From assembly GCF_014844035.1 (NCBI RefSeq), contig NZ_CP062159.1, forward strand, positions 2,418,001 to 2,482,000: 64,000 bases of DNA, given 5' to 3'. A program made the position numbers and the translations under genes. This document shows positions 38,273-48,070 of the stretch, piece after piece (the stretch's first letter is position 1; each line of letters starts with the position of its first letter). The DNA is from Flavobacterium sp. MDT1-60. Lineage in GTDB: Bacteria; Bacteroidota; Bacteroidia; Flavobacteriales; Flavobacteriaceae. The notes under the pieces were generated by a model. The model searched no databases and had not been told where the DNA came from. It was given only the letters and a program-made list of their open reading frames with translations.

Positions 38273-39331
38273 ATGGCAGGAAATAGCTACGGCACCCTAT
38301 ATAAAGTTACAACATTTGGAGAATCTCATGGTGAAGCTTTAGGCGGAATTATAGATGGATGTCCATCAGGAATACAACTTGATTTAGAAGCAATTGAAGT
38401 TGAAATGTCCCGAAGAAAACCAGGACAATCAGCAATTGTAACGCAAAGAAAAGAACCAGATGCAGTTCAGTTTTTATCTGGAATTTTTGAAGGAAAAACA
38501 ACCGGAACTCCAATTGGTTTTATTATTCCGAATACCAATCAAAAATCAGATGATTATTCGCATATCAAAGATAATTACAGACCAAGTCATGCAGATTACG
38601 TATACGATCAAAAATATGGTTTTCGTGACTATCGCGGAGGCGGAAGGAGTTCTGCAAGAGAAACCGCAAGCAGAGTAGTAGCAGGCGCTATTGCAAAACA
38701 AATGTTGCCTGAGATTAAAATTAATGCTTACGTTTCGTCTGTGGGGCCAATTCATTTAGATACACCTTATCAGGATTTGGATTTTTCAAAAATTGAAAGT
38801 AACCCTGTTCGTTGTCCAGATGAAAAATCGGCTGCAATTATGGAAGAATATATTCGCGATATCCGTAAACAAGGGGATACTGTTGGGGGTGTTGTTTCTT
38901 GCGTAATTCAAAATGTTCCGGTTGGTTTAGGTGAGCCTGTTTTTGATAAATTGCATGCGGAACTTGGAAAAGCAATGCTTTCTATCAATGCGGTAAAAGG
39001 ATTTGAATACGGAAGCGGATTTTCAGGATCTGAAATGAAAGGAAGTGAGCACAATGACTTATACAATCCTGACGGAACTACAAAGACAAATCTTTCTGGC
39101 GGAATTCAGGGTGGAATCAGTAACGGTATGGATATCTATTTTAGAGTAGCCTTCAAACCTGTTGCAACTATCATGCAGACCCAGGATTCATTAGATAATA
39201 AAGGAAACATTACACCAATGACAGGTAAAGGCCGTCATGATCCGTGTGTAGTACCTCGTGCAGTGCCAATTGTTGAGGCAATGGCGGCGATTGTTTTGGC
39301 TGATTTTTATTTGATCAACAAAACATATTGA
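38273..39331 (+). CDS. aroC: Chorismate synthase
   Basis: AroC makes chorismate from 5-enolpyruvylshikimate-3-phosphate with reduced FMN, the last shared step to aromatic amino acids and folate. I choose the ATG at 38273 ([20 protein letters not shown]); the frame from 38201 adds 24 unlikely residues. Signatures are [14 protein letters not shown] near residue 15, [16 protein letters not shown] near 122 and [18 protein letters not shown] near 323. Product length is 352. A TACATTTG hexamer-like -7 element lies just upstream (near 38249). Confidence 0.97.
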   Translation: MAGNSYGTLYKVTTFGESHGEALGGIIDGCPSGIQLDLEAIEVEMSRRKPGQSAIVTQRKEPDAVQFLSGIFEGKTTGTPIGFIIPNTNQKSDDYSHIKDNYRPSHADYVYDQKYGFRDYRGGGRSSARETASRVVAGAIAKQMLPEIKINAYVSSVGPIHLDTPYQDLDFSKIESNPVRCPDEKSAAIMEEYIRDIRKQGDTVGGVVSCVIQNVPVGLGEPVFDKLHAELGKAMLSINAVKGFEYGSGFSGSEMKGSEHNDLYNPDGTTKTNLSGGIQGGISNGMDIYFRVAFKPVATIMQTQDSLDNKGNITPMTGKGRHDPCVVPRAVPIVEAMAAIVLADFYLINKTY

Positions 39332-39384
39332 TAAAAGTTAAGGCAGTGAGGGTCTTAATATTTTAATTTAAAACAAACAGTTTA

Positions 39385-40674
39385 ATGCAACAAATTACAG
39401 AAACCAAAAAAAAATCATTTCTTTCAGGACTAACCGGGCAAATTATAATTGCAATGGTTCTTGGAGCTACTTTAGGAATTATATTGCACAATTATATTTC
39501 GCCAGAAGCAGCGCAATCGTTTAGCAATAAAATAAAAATGTTAGCTACCGTATTTATCCGATTGGTACAAATGATTATTTCACCTTTAGTATTTACCACT
39601 TTAGTAGTTGGAATTGCCAAACTTGGAGATATAAAAACGGTTGGAAGAATTGGAGGAAAGGCGCTTGGATGGTTTTTTACAGCTTCTTTTATATCCTTAT
39701 TAATTGGTTTGTTTTATGTCAATATTTTAGAACCAGGAGTAGGTTTAAAATTGGATCATGTTGACATGGCAGCAGCTTCAGAAGTAACCGGTAAAACTAA
39801 AATACTTTCTGTTGAGAATTTTGTTGAGCACATTGTTCCTAAAAGTATTTTTGAAGCAATGGCAACTAATGAGATTTTACAGATTGTAATATTCTCAATC
39901 TTTTTTGGATTGGCTGCGGCTTCATTAGGAAGTACTGTAAAACCAGTAATTAATGCATTAGATAAAGCGTCACACATTGTTTTGAAAATGGTAAACTATG
40001 TAATGAACTTTGCTCCAATTGGAGTTTTTGGAGCCATTGCAGGTGTATTTGCTGTTAGAGATGCTGAGGAATTAGTAATTACCTATTTTAAATTCTTTGG
40101 ATCGTTCTTAATAGGAATCAGTACATTATGGGTTATTTTAATAGCAGTTGGTTATATTTTCCTGAAAGGAAGAATGACAGAGTTATTGAGACGTATTATT
40201 GGACCACTGGCAATTGCTTTTGGAACAACTAGTAGTGAAGCTGTTTTTCCAAAATTAACTGAGGAACTGGAAGAATTTGGTGTAAAAGATAAAATCGTGT
40301 CATTTATGCTTCCACTGGGATATTCATTCAATTTGGACGGAAGTATGATGTACATGACTTTCGCAAGTATCTTTATCGCGCAATTTTATGGTGTTCACTT
40401 AGATATAGGTACCCAGATGGTAATGCTTTTGGTTTTAATGTTGACCAGTAAAGGAATTGCAGGTGTTCCAAGAGCTAGCTTAGTGGTGGTTGCGGCAACA
40501 TGTGGTATGTTTGATATTCCGGTTGAAGGAATTGCATTAATCTTACCTATTGATCACTTTTGTGATATGTTTAGAAGCGCTACAAATGTTCTGGGAAATG
40601 CTCTTGCAACTTCTGTAGTTGGGCAATGGGAAAATAATAAAGAAGAGAATTTAGGGATTATAGAAGAAAACTAA
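39385..40674 (+). CDS. Dicarboxylate/amino acid:cation symporter (DAACS family)
   Basis: The 429-residue inner-membrane protein has eight or more hydrophobic helices and the elevator-fold hallmarks of GltPh/DctA proteins. These are the serine-rich hairpin FGTTSSEAVFPKL near residue 275, NLDGSMMYMTFASIFIAQ near 313 and the second hairpin KGIAGVPRASLVVVAAT near 356. It would take up glutamate, aspartate or C4-dicarboxylates with Na+ or H+. Sequence does not fix the substrate. It follows aroC by 53 bases and has its own terminator. Confidence 0.93.
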   Translation: MQQITETKKKSFLSGLTGQIIIAMVLGATLGIILHNYISPEAAQSFSNKIKMLATVFIRLVQMIISPLVFTTLVVGIAKLGDIKTVGRIGGKALGWFFTASFISLLIGLFYVNILEPGVGLKLDHVDMAAASEVTGKTKILSVENFVEHIVPKSIFEAMATNEILQIVIFSIFFGLAAASLGSTVKPVINALDKASHIVLKMVNYVMNFAPIGVFGAIAGVFAVRDAEELVITYFKFFGSFLIGISTLWVILIAVGYIFLKGRMTELLRRIIGPLAIAFGTTSSEAVFPKLTEELEEFGVKDKIVSFMLPLGYSFNLDGSMMYMTFASIFIAQFYGVHLDIGTQMVMLLVLMLTSKGIAGVPRASLVVVAATCGMFDIPVEGIALILPIDHFCDMFRSATNVLGNALATSVVGQWENNKEENLGIIEEN

Positions 40675-40691
40675 TTTGCTTCTTTTCATAT

Positions 40692-40740
40692 AAAAAGCCA
40701 GAAATAGAATTAACTGTTATGGCTTTTTATTTTAATTACA
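40692..40740 (+). terminator. Terminator of the symporter gene
   Basis: AAAAAGCCA (40692-40700) pairs with TGGCTTTTT (40730-40738); the loop is long (29 bases), so strength is uncertain. Confidence 0.65.
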
Positions 40741-40767
40741 GGTTTTAAATGAGTAATAACAAAAAAT

Positions 40768-40929
40768 TTAAGCTGCTACTTTTTCTTTTCTAAGTTTTTT
40801 CCTCAGGAGTTTCTCCGAATTCGATTTTTGTTGCTCTTTAGTTGATTTTTCTGTTTCTGTGAATTTAAAAGTTTCTTTATGAAAATATAAATTTTCATGC
40901 CAAAATGTTGAAACCCATAAATTTTTCAA
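40768..40929 (-). CDS. Possible 53-residue basic peptide in the 390-base gap
   Basis: Within 40739-41065 the only open frame of note runs on the minus strand from a TTG at 40929. It would give an aromatic start (NLWVSTFWHENLYFHKE) and a very basic end (LLRKKLRKEKVAA). The composition is protein-like rather than random, but there is no ATG, RBS or known relative. It may be a remnant of a longer gene. The rest of the gap is AT-rich with no other signal. Confidence 0.2.
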   Translation of the reverse strand: MKNLWVSTFWHENLYFHKETFKFTETEKSTKEQQKSNSEKLLRKKLRKEKVAA

Positions 40930-41065
40930 AATTTCTTGTTGAACATGCTAAATGTTTTAGCGGATACAATAGAAAAAAACTGATTATTGAATCTTATCTT
41001 ATTAAAATAATACTATATTTTGTATTATTATAATAATGTATATTTGAATAAACATACTACTAACT

Positions 41066-43251
41066 ATGCCTCATTATAGATTTTGTTTTTTTATTTTTAT
41101 TTTTCTAAATATATTTTGCCCTGAGTTATCAGCTCAGATTACCTCTATATCCGTTGTAAAAGTTAAAGATTTAACGCAACAGGCTTGTGATTATTTAGAT
41201 GATACTAATTATGAAAAATCTTTAGAGAAGTCAGGAATCGCCCTAAAGTATGCATTTGATTTAAAAAATGATACTTTGATTTCCAGAAACTACAATATAA
41301 TTGCAATTAATTTTCATGATTTAGGTGAAGTTGATAAGGCAGTTTTTTTTTACAAGAAAGCATTATCTTACGCAGAACGATCTAATATTGTTAGTTTAAG
41401 AATGATGATAACTAGTAATTTAGGGAACTTATTTTTTTTCGAAAAAAAGTTGTATAGCACCGGAATTACCTATTACAAGGAGTCATTAAAATTTGGTAAG
41501 CAACAAAAATATTTGAAAGAAATCGCTATAACAAACCTTAACATAGTTTGGTCGTATTTCAAGATTGAAAATTATAAAGAAGGTTTGCCTTACTTACGTT
41601 ATATTAATAAACATCAGAATGATTTAGAGGGAAAATCAAACGATATTGCTTTGAATTTTTTAAACGGAATGTATTGGGCTAATGAAAATAATACTGTTAA
41701 GGCAAATGAGTATTTTTTAAAAGCTATTTCTGTTGGCGAATCTAAAGATGAAAAAACGGATTTGGTATATGCATATTTAGAGTATTCGAAATTTTTAAAC
41801 AAGATTGGCAAATCTGAGGAGGCTTATAAGAATTTGCTTTCCTATAGTAAAATTAGAGATGAATTGACTGATAAAGAGAAACTTAAAAGAGCTTCTATAG
41901 CAGGATTTAATCGTGAATTAGATGAGTACAAAAGACAAATTGATAAAATAGAAAATGAAAAAATTGAGCAATATCGGAGTCTTAAAAAATCAAGGATAAT
42001 TGTCGTTTTATTTGTTATTGTTTCTTTGATTTTCTTATTGCTAATTATCACCTTAATTAAAAACATTCGGTTAAAGAAGAAGGCCAATATAGAGCTTTTA
42101 CAAGCGAAAGAAATTGCAGAGGAAGCTTCTTTACTCAAAACGCAGTTTATTTCTACTATAAGTCATGAATTGCGTACTCCTTTGTATGGTGTTGTTGGTA
42201 TAACAAATATGTTATTGGAAGAACATAAGGAATTATCTCAAAGTCAACACTTGAGCTCCTTAAAATTTTCGGCCCGATATTTACTTTCTCTGGTAAATGA
42301 TATTTTACAGATTAATAAAATTGAAGAAAATAGAGTTATTCTTGAAAATCTGACATTCAATATCTCAGATGAAATAACAATGATAAAAAATTCACTTTCT
42401 TTTCTTTCTCAAAAAATAATAATAAAATTAAGATCGATATCGATCCTTGCATTCCGGAATATCTGATTGGTGATAAATTAAGATTGGCTCAAATTCTGAT
42501 GAATTTGGTTAGTAATGCACTAAAATTCACGAAAGATGGTGAAGTAGAAATCATTGTGAGACTTAATAAAGTTGAAGAAAGATTTTATTTTTTAGAGTTT
42601 CATATTATAGATAATGGTGTTGGAATTGCAGTTGTAGATCAGGATAAAATTTTTGAAAAATTTGTTCAGGTAGGAAGAAAAGACGAAGATTATCAAGGGA
42701 CAGGCTTGGGATTAAGTATAGTAAAAAGGCTTTTAGGCCTTTTTGGAAGTACAATTAATCTCGAAAGTGATATTGGTGCAGGGACATCGTTTTCATTTGT
42801 AATTCCATTTGAACACGATCCTCAAAAAACAAAAAAGATTATTGACGAAATAGAGGTGGATTTAACATCCAGTGAGGTTTATAAAATTTTAATTGTCGAG
42901 GATAATCTAATTAATCAATTGGTTACAAAAAAGATTATCGAAAAAAACAATTATGTCTGCAAAGTAGTTGATGACGGTTTTGCAGCATTGGATATTATAG
43001 AGAAAGAAAATTTTGATCTGATTTTAATGGACATCAATATGCCTTTGATGAATGGATTTGAAACTACAAAAAGAATTCGCTTAAAGAAGGTTACAACACC
43101 AATTGTAGCATTGACGGCTTTTGATAAGGACGAAATAACGGATGAAGCCATTTCATCCGGAATTAATGATATTATAGTGAAGCCGTTTGAACCGATTAAG
43201 TTATTTAAAATTATCAGTTATTTAATAAAAGAAGCAAAAAACGTTGGTTAG
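41066..43251 (+). pseudogene. Hybrid histidine kinase with TPR sensor, split by one frameshift
   Basis: Repaired, this is one sensor kinase of about 728 residues. It has a signal peptide, periplasmic TPR repeats (residues 30-270) and a transmembrane helix near 310-332. HisKA follows (STISHELRTPLYG, phospho-His near 370), then HATPase_c (LMNLVSNALKFT, DNGVGI, GTGLGLSIVKRL) and a C-terminal receiver (IVEDN, LILMDINMPLMNG with the phospho-Asp, KPFEP). The frame breaks in an A6 run at 42411-42416; one more A restores SQKNNNKIKIDIDP and the GDKLRLAQILMN block. The pieces are 41066-42466 and from a TTG at 42484 to 43251. It could be genuine decay or a homopolymer error. Confidence 0.85.
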
Positions 43252-43265
43252 TACCAACGTTTTTT
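43236..43265. terminator. Bidirectional terminator overlapping both stop codons
   Basis: AAAAAACGTTGGT (43236-43248) and ACCAACGTTTTTT (43253-43265) form a perfect 13-bp stem around TAGT. The kinase TAG (43249-43251) lies in the loop and the helicase TAA (minus strand, 43248-43250) at its edge, so the stem also encodes both C termini. Confidence 0.92.
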
Positions 43266-44499
43266 ATTTTGCTTAGAAGCATTTGACTTTCTTGATTTAT
43301 GAGCACCTCCGCTTCGGTTTGAATTTTTAGGTTTTTCAGCTATTGCTTCGGGACTTCCTGAATGCCATGGATAAGGATGGTCAGTAATTGTTTTTACATC
43401 TACTTTTATTAGTTTTTGAATATCTTTCCAATATGGTTCTTCATCTTTACCGCAAAATGAAATTGCAATTCCGCCATTTCCTGCACGCCCGGTTCTACCA
43501 ATTCGGTGAACGTAGGTCTCTGGAATATTTGGTAAATCAAAGTTGATTACAAATGGCAATTGATCAATGTCGATTCCTCTTGCAGCAATATCTGTTGCAA
43601 CCAAAACACCAACTTCTTTATTTTTAAATGCATCTAAAACACGTTGTCTCGCATTTTGTGATTTATCACCGTGAATTGCTTCAGCCGGAATATCTTTTTT
43701 ACGAAGCGCTTTTACAACATTATCTGCTCCATGTTTTGTTCTTGAGAAGACAAGCACATTTGATAAATTTTCATTTTTTATTAAATGATATAATAAATTT
43801 CTTTTTTCGGTTTTTTTCAACAAAATAAACACGTTGCTCAACAGTTTCAGCAGTTGATGAAACTGGCGAAACTTCTACCTTTGCAGGATCTTGCAAGAAC
43901 ATTTCAGCCAATTCACGAATTGCGATAGGCATCGTTGCAGAGAATAATAAAGTCTGGCGATTTTTAGGAGTTAATTTTACGATCTTTTTCACATCGTTTA
44001 TAAATCCCATATCCAGCATCTGATCGGCTTCATCTAAAACCAAAGTGTGCAAATGGTCCAAATCTAGAAATCCTTGTTTTTGTAAATCTAATAACCTTCC
44101 CGGTGTTGCAACCAGAATGTCAACTCCATTTTTTAAAGTGTCTACTTGTGGATTTTGAGAAACTCCACCAAAAATGGTTAATTGGGTTAAGTTGGTATAT
44201 TTGGCATAAGTGTCAAAACTTTGTCCAATTTGCACCGCTAATTCACGTGTAGGTGTAACTATGAGGGCACGAATTACTTTGGCTTTTTTTGTTGAACCAA
44301 CAATTCGGTGTAACTGATGTATAATTGGAATTGCAAATGCTGCTGTTTTTCCTGTACCTGTTTGTGCGCACCCAATTAAATCCCTTCCTGATAAAACGAT
44401 CGGTATAGATTGTTCCTGAATAGGAGTGGGGTTTAGGTAGCCTTCTTCAAATACGGCTTTTTGTATACTTTTTGAAAGTGATAAATCTTCGAATAACAT
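43248..44499 (-). pseudogene. RhlE-type DEAD-box RNA helicase, split by one frameshift
   Basis: The N-terminal part (44499 leftwards) has the Q motif (GYLNPTPIQEQSIP), motif I AQTGTGKTAAF, Ia PTRELA, Ib TPGR, motif II VLDEADQML and motif III SATMP. The C-terminal part has VLVFSRTKHGADNVV, the RGIDID block and HRIGRTGRAGN, then a basic tail rich in Ser, Lys and Asn. The frame changes in a T7 run at 43811-43817 (A7 on the coding strand); removing one base joins them as VYFVEKTEKRNLLYHL. Repaired length is about 416 residues. RhlE helicases assist ribosome assembly and RNA decay. An unbroken gene is expected, so a sequence error is likely. Confidence 0.85.
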
Positions 44500-44634
44500 A
44501 TCTTAGGTATTAAGATTTTAGTTTAAAGTACTAAAATTCTGTGCAAAGATAGGTTTATTCAGCCAATCGTTTATTTGAATTGGAGTTTATTTGGGAAATG
44601 TACTAATTATTACTTATCAAAATTTCAGTTAATA

Positions 44635-45672
44635 TTAGATTTTTTCATTGTTTGCCTTAATGAAATCAGTTATTAAATAGCCAATTAGTTTTCCAATTAA
44701 ATTGTTGTTTGGAGAATCAGCTAAATCTGGTGCACCCTCACAAATATGCAAATAGGCAGCATTTTTATGTTGTCCAAAGAACGATACAAACTGTCTTAAT
44801 TCTTCTACAGAAAAACCACTTATAGTCATAGCACTACTAGCAATATTTGGAATGGCGTCCAAATCAATTTCAATACCGAAAGAATCATTTTTTATGAAAT
44901 CTAAGGCCATAATCATTTCCTTATTGAATTCTTTTTCTTTTCGAATGTTTACGCTGTCATATGTATTATAACGTACACGATCTTCTAATTTTTTAATGAT
45001 ATCCAGAACGCTTTTTGAGGTATAATTCTCATGTAAACCAAAAATAAAATATTTTTTCAGAAAACCTTCTTCATAAGCATATGAGAAACCGTTTCCGCTG
45101 TGACGTCCTTCTAAAATTCTAAAATCAGAATGGGCATCAAAATTAATGGCATTTATAGGTTTTCCTTTGGCTAAAGCTGAACCTTTTATATTTCCATAGG
45201 CATTGTTATGCCCTCCACCAATAATAACAGGTGTTTTTCCTGTTTTGACAATAGTAAAAATAATATGAGAAACTTCCTTGTCAATTTTTTCAACTAACTG
45301 ACTTAATTTTGAACGGTCATCGATGTCATTAAAATCCAGATTTTCAACATCGCGCATTTCTTCGGCAACATTTATTTGGCCTAAAACAATAATCTGACTG
45401 CCTTTGCAAAAACGATTATGCTGAATATTAGCGATACTTTTTATAGCACATTGCCATGCCGATGCTGCTCCGGGTCTGCCGTAATTGGCACGCACGCCAA
45501 TATCTTCAGGAATTCCCAAAAGCACATATTTAGCCTCACTTTCTTTTAGAAAAGTAATTTTGTCAACACCTTTGGGAATGACAATCATCTTCTCGCCAAA
45601 CTTTATTTCGCCACTTCTGTGGTTTGTAACTTTTGCTAAATCAGTAACAGTAAAAGGAATTAATTTCTCCAT
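44635..45672 (-). CDS. hutG: Arginase-family enzyme, probable formimidoylglutamase HutG
   Basis: The 345-residue ureohydrolase-fold protein has the binuclear Mn ligands in GGGHNNAYG (near residue 156), NFDAHSDFR (176) and EIDLDAIPN (267). HutI is encoded 1 kb away, so the histidine-degradation enzyme formimidoylglutamase is the best guess. Arginase or agmatinase activity is not excluded. It is monocistronic on the minus strand and divergent from the coiled-coil gene at 45769. Confidence 0.8.
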   Translation of the reverse strand: MEKLIPFTVTDLAKVTNHRSGEIKFGEKMIVIPKGVDKITFLKESEAKYVLLGIPEDIGVRANYGRPGAASAWQCAIKSIANIQHNRFCKGSQIIVLGQINVAEEMRDVENLDFNDIDDRSKLSQLVEKIDKEVSHIIFTIVKTGKTPVIIGGGHNNAYGNIKGSALAKGKPINAINFDAHSDFRILEGRHSGNGFSYAYEEGFLKKYFIFGLHENYTSKSVLDIIKKLEDRVRYNTYDSVNIRKEKEFNKEMIMALDFIKNDSFGIEIDLDAIPNIASSAMTISGFSVEELRQFVSFFGQHKNAAYLHICEGAPDLADSPNNNLIGKLIGYLITDFIKANNEKI

Positions 45673-45768
45673 AAAAAAAAATATTGCTCAAAAATAATAT
45701 AATTGTATTAACTTACGTTATTAGGATATATTAATTCTTAAATTTGTTTTTAAAGAAAATTATTAAAT

Positions 45769-46647
45769 ATGGAAAACCCAAAGAACAACAACTCAAGTCT
45801 AAAAGCGGTAATCGCAGTTTTAGCAGTCCTATTGATCGGTAGCTTAGTGTATATTTTTAAATTATCTTCTGATACAGAAGTGGTTAAAACAGAGCTTACA
45901 ACAACCATGACAGAAAAAGAATCTGTTATGAAAGATTTACAAGAATTGAAATCAACTTATGATGCTGCTATCGCTGAAAACACATCAATGTCTGATGAGT
46001 TAATTCAGGAAAGAGACAAAGTAGTCGCTTTGATGGATGATTTGAATAAATCTAAAGGAGATGTATCTAAATACAGATCTCAGGTTCAGGCAATGCAAGG
46101 TAAAATGAAAACTTTAGTTGCTGAAAACGATGAATTGAAAAAACAAAATGGTGTTCTTACAGTTCAAAGAGACAGTACAATTGTGGTTTTAGGAGAGTCG
46201 AAAAAATACAATGAAGTATTAGTTGGTCAAAACGAAGAATTGGCTAAAACGGTTGAAAAAGGTTCTAAATTATCAGTTTTAAATACTAAAACAATTGCTT
46301 ACAAAGTAAAAGGTTCTGGTAAACAAGTTGAAACTGATAAAGCAAGTCGTGCTGATGTTTTAAAAGTTAGTTTTACAATTGCTGAGAATCAAATCGCAAA
46401 ATCTGGAGATAAAACCTATTATGTACAGGTTATTGACAGTAAAAACAATGTTTTAGGAGATAAAAAAACAGAAACTTTTGGAGATAATACTTTGACTTAT
46501 AGTTTTAAAACTACTGTTCAATATGAAAATAAATCTGTAAATGTTTCTGAAGATTTAATTGGTAAAGATTTCGAAAAAGGAACTTATTTTATCAATGTTT
46601 TTGATAATGATGAATTAGTTTCTAAAACTAGTTTTACTTTGAGATAA
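45769..46647 (+). CDS. Membrane-anchored coiled-coil protein of unknown function
   Basis: The 292-residue product has an N-terminal basic stretch and one transmembrane helix (AVIAVLAVLLIGSLVYIF, residues 14-31). A long heptad-rich coiled coil covers about residues 40-170 (SDELIQERDKVVALMDDLNK). A beta-rich domain follows (residues 180-292, with DKTYYVQVIDSKNNVLGD and FINVFDNDELVSKTSF). The order suggests a periplasmic rod with a terminal sandwich domain. No enzyme motif is seen and I do not recognise the family. It stands alone between the hut genes, ending at a terminator shared with hutI. Confidence 0.85.
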   Translation: MENPKNNNSSLKAVIAVLAVLLIGSLVYIFKLSSDTEVVKTELTTTMTEKESVMKDLQELKSTYDAAIAENTSMSDELIQERDKVVALMDDLNKSKGDVSKYRSQVQAMQGKMKTLVAENDELKKQNGVLTVQRDSTIVVLGESKKYNEVLVGQNEELAKTVEKGSKLSVLNTKTIAYKVKGSGKQVETDKASRADVLKVSFTIAENQIAKSGDKTYYVQVIDSKNNVLGDKKTETFGDNTLTYSFKTTVQYENKSVNVSEDLIGKDFEKGTYFINVFDNDELVSKTSFTLR

Positions 46648-46682
46648 TTTATCCAGCGGGATAACAATACCACTAAAATATT

Positions 46683-46714
46683 AAAGGTCTGTGAAGTTTT
46701 TCACAGACCTTTTT
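46683..46714. terminator. Bidirectional terminator between coiled-coil gene and hutI
   Basis: AAAGGTCTGTGAA (46683-46695) and TTCACAGACCTTT (46700-46712) form a perfect 13-bp stem with a 4-base loop and flanking T on the right. Confidence 0.92.
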
Positions 46715-46736
46715 TTATTAAAAGCATTTTTAAAAA

Positions 46737-47975
46737 TTAGTTGAGAATTTTTCCTTCCAGAAAAACACTTTCAATTAAATTACTACCAAAAGCATATGGA
46801 ATCTGATAATAAGACGAAATTGGTTTTGTGAGGATTAAATTTGCTTTTTTTCCTTTTGTAATACTTCCATGGGTTTCGGAAAGTCCCATTGCATAAGCGC
46901 CGTTTATTGTTGCTGCATTTATAGCTTCTTCAGGAGTCATTTTCATTTTAATACACGCGGTTGCAACCACAAAATTCATATTTCCGGATGGAGTAGAGCC
47001 TGGGTTGAAATCTGTAGCCAAAGCAAGTGGTAGGCCAGCTTTTATCATTTCACGAGCTGGTGTATACGGAATACTTAAAAAGTAAGAACACGAGGGTAAT
47101 GCCACAGGCATCGTTTCAGTGTCTTTTAAAGCTTCAATATCTTCGGGGTTCATAATTTCGAGATGATCGACAGAAAGGGCTTTAAATTTGATTCCAGACT
47201 GAATTCCTCCTATAGAGTTGAATTGATTCACGTGAATTTTTGGCTTTAAGCCGAATTGAATTCCGGCTTCCATTATTTTCTCTGTTTCTTCTGTAGAAAA
47301 ATAACCGGTTTCACAAAAAACATCAATATAATCGGCTAATTTGTTTTGAGCAATTTCCGGAAGCATTTTCGTTATAATTTCATCAATATAACCTGGCTTG
47401 TTTTCTTTGTAATGTAATGGAAAAGCATGTGCACCTAAAAAAGTGGATTTAATTGCAATTGGATAATTTTCTGCCAGTTTTTTTATAACACGCAACATCT
47501 TTAATTCTCCTTCAACAGTAAGTCCGTAGCCTGATTTTATTTCGACAGCTCCGGTTCCTAAATGCATAACTTCTTCCAATCGAAGTTTGGATTGCTCGTA
47601 AATTTCTTCTTCAGAAGTTTCGTTGAGTTTTTTAGCAGAGTTTAAAATTCCACCACCACGATTGGCAATTTCCTCATAGGTAAAACCGTTGATTCTGTCA
47701 ACAAATTCCTGTTCGCGATTTCCTGCATAAACTATGTGTGTGTGGCTATCGCACCAGGAAGGTAAAACAATTCTACCAGTCGCATCAATAATTTTATCTG
47801 CTTTGATTTCAGCAAGATCTTCCATTGATCCAAAATTCTCAATTAAATTATCTTTTAAAATTAAAAAAGCATTTTTGATGGTTGGAAGAATTGCCATTTC
47901 AGCTCCGGAAACTTTTGTGATGGAAGATTCAAGAACCTGAAGTAATTCTTTTATGTTGATAATTAAAGTTGTCAT
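46737..47975 (-). CDS. hutI: Imidazolonepropionase HutI
   Basis: HutI opens imidazolone-propionate to formiminoglutamate in histidine breakdown, directly before HutG. The 412-residue amidohydrolase has the metal motif CDSHTHIVYAG near residue 75, LGAHAFP near 185, the later metal His in HVNQF near 248 and the conserved Asp in LATDFNPGS near 325. Length and motif order fit the family. HutU and HutH are not in the window. It converges with the coiled-coil gene at the bidirectional terminator. Confidence 0.93.
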   Translation of the reverse strand: MTTLIINIKELLQVLESSITKVSGAEMAILPTIKNAFLILKDNLIENFGSMEDLAEIKADKIIDATGRIVLPSWCDSHTHIVYAGNREQEFVDRINGFTYEEIANRGGGILNSAKKLNETSEEEIYEQSKLRLEEVMHLGTGAVEIKSGYGLTVEGELKMLRVIKKLAENYPIAIKSTFLGAHAFPLHYKENKPGYIDEIITKMLPEIAQNKLADYIDVFCETGYFSTEETEKIMEAGIQFGLKPKIHVNQFNSIGGIQSGIKFKALSVDHLEIMNPEDIEALKDTETMPVALPSCSYFLSIPYTPAREMIKAGLPLALATDFNPGSTPSGNMNFVVATACIKMKMTPEEAINAATINGAYAMGLSETHGSITKGKKANLILTKPISSYYQIPYAFGSNLIESVFLEGKILN

Positions 47976-47992
47976 ATATTAATATTGTTATA

Positions 47993-48051
47993 AAACACAA
48001 ATTTCACAAATTATCACGAACCAATTCGTGAAATCTGTGAAATTCGTGTTT
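47993..48051. repeat. Imperfect inverted repeat between hutI and the cyclotransferase gene
   Basis: The left arm (from 47993, AAACACAAATTTCACAAATT...) and right arm (to 48051, ...GTGAAATTCGTGTTT) are complementary over about 27 positions with a few mismatches and a 4-base centre (CCAA). It lies 20 bases after the stop at 48071 (minus strand) and may act as its terminator. AATTCGTG-type repeats of this kind recur in Flavobacterium as I recall. Confidence 0.6.
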
Positions 48052-48070
48052 AAATTATTCGTTTTTTATT

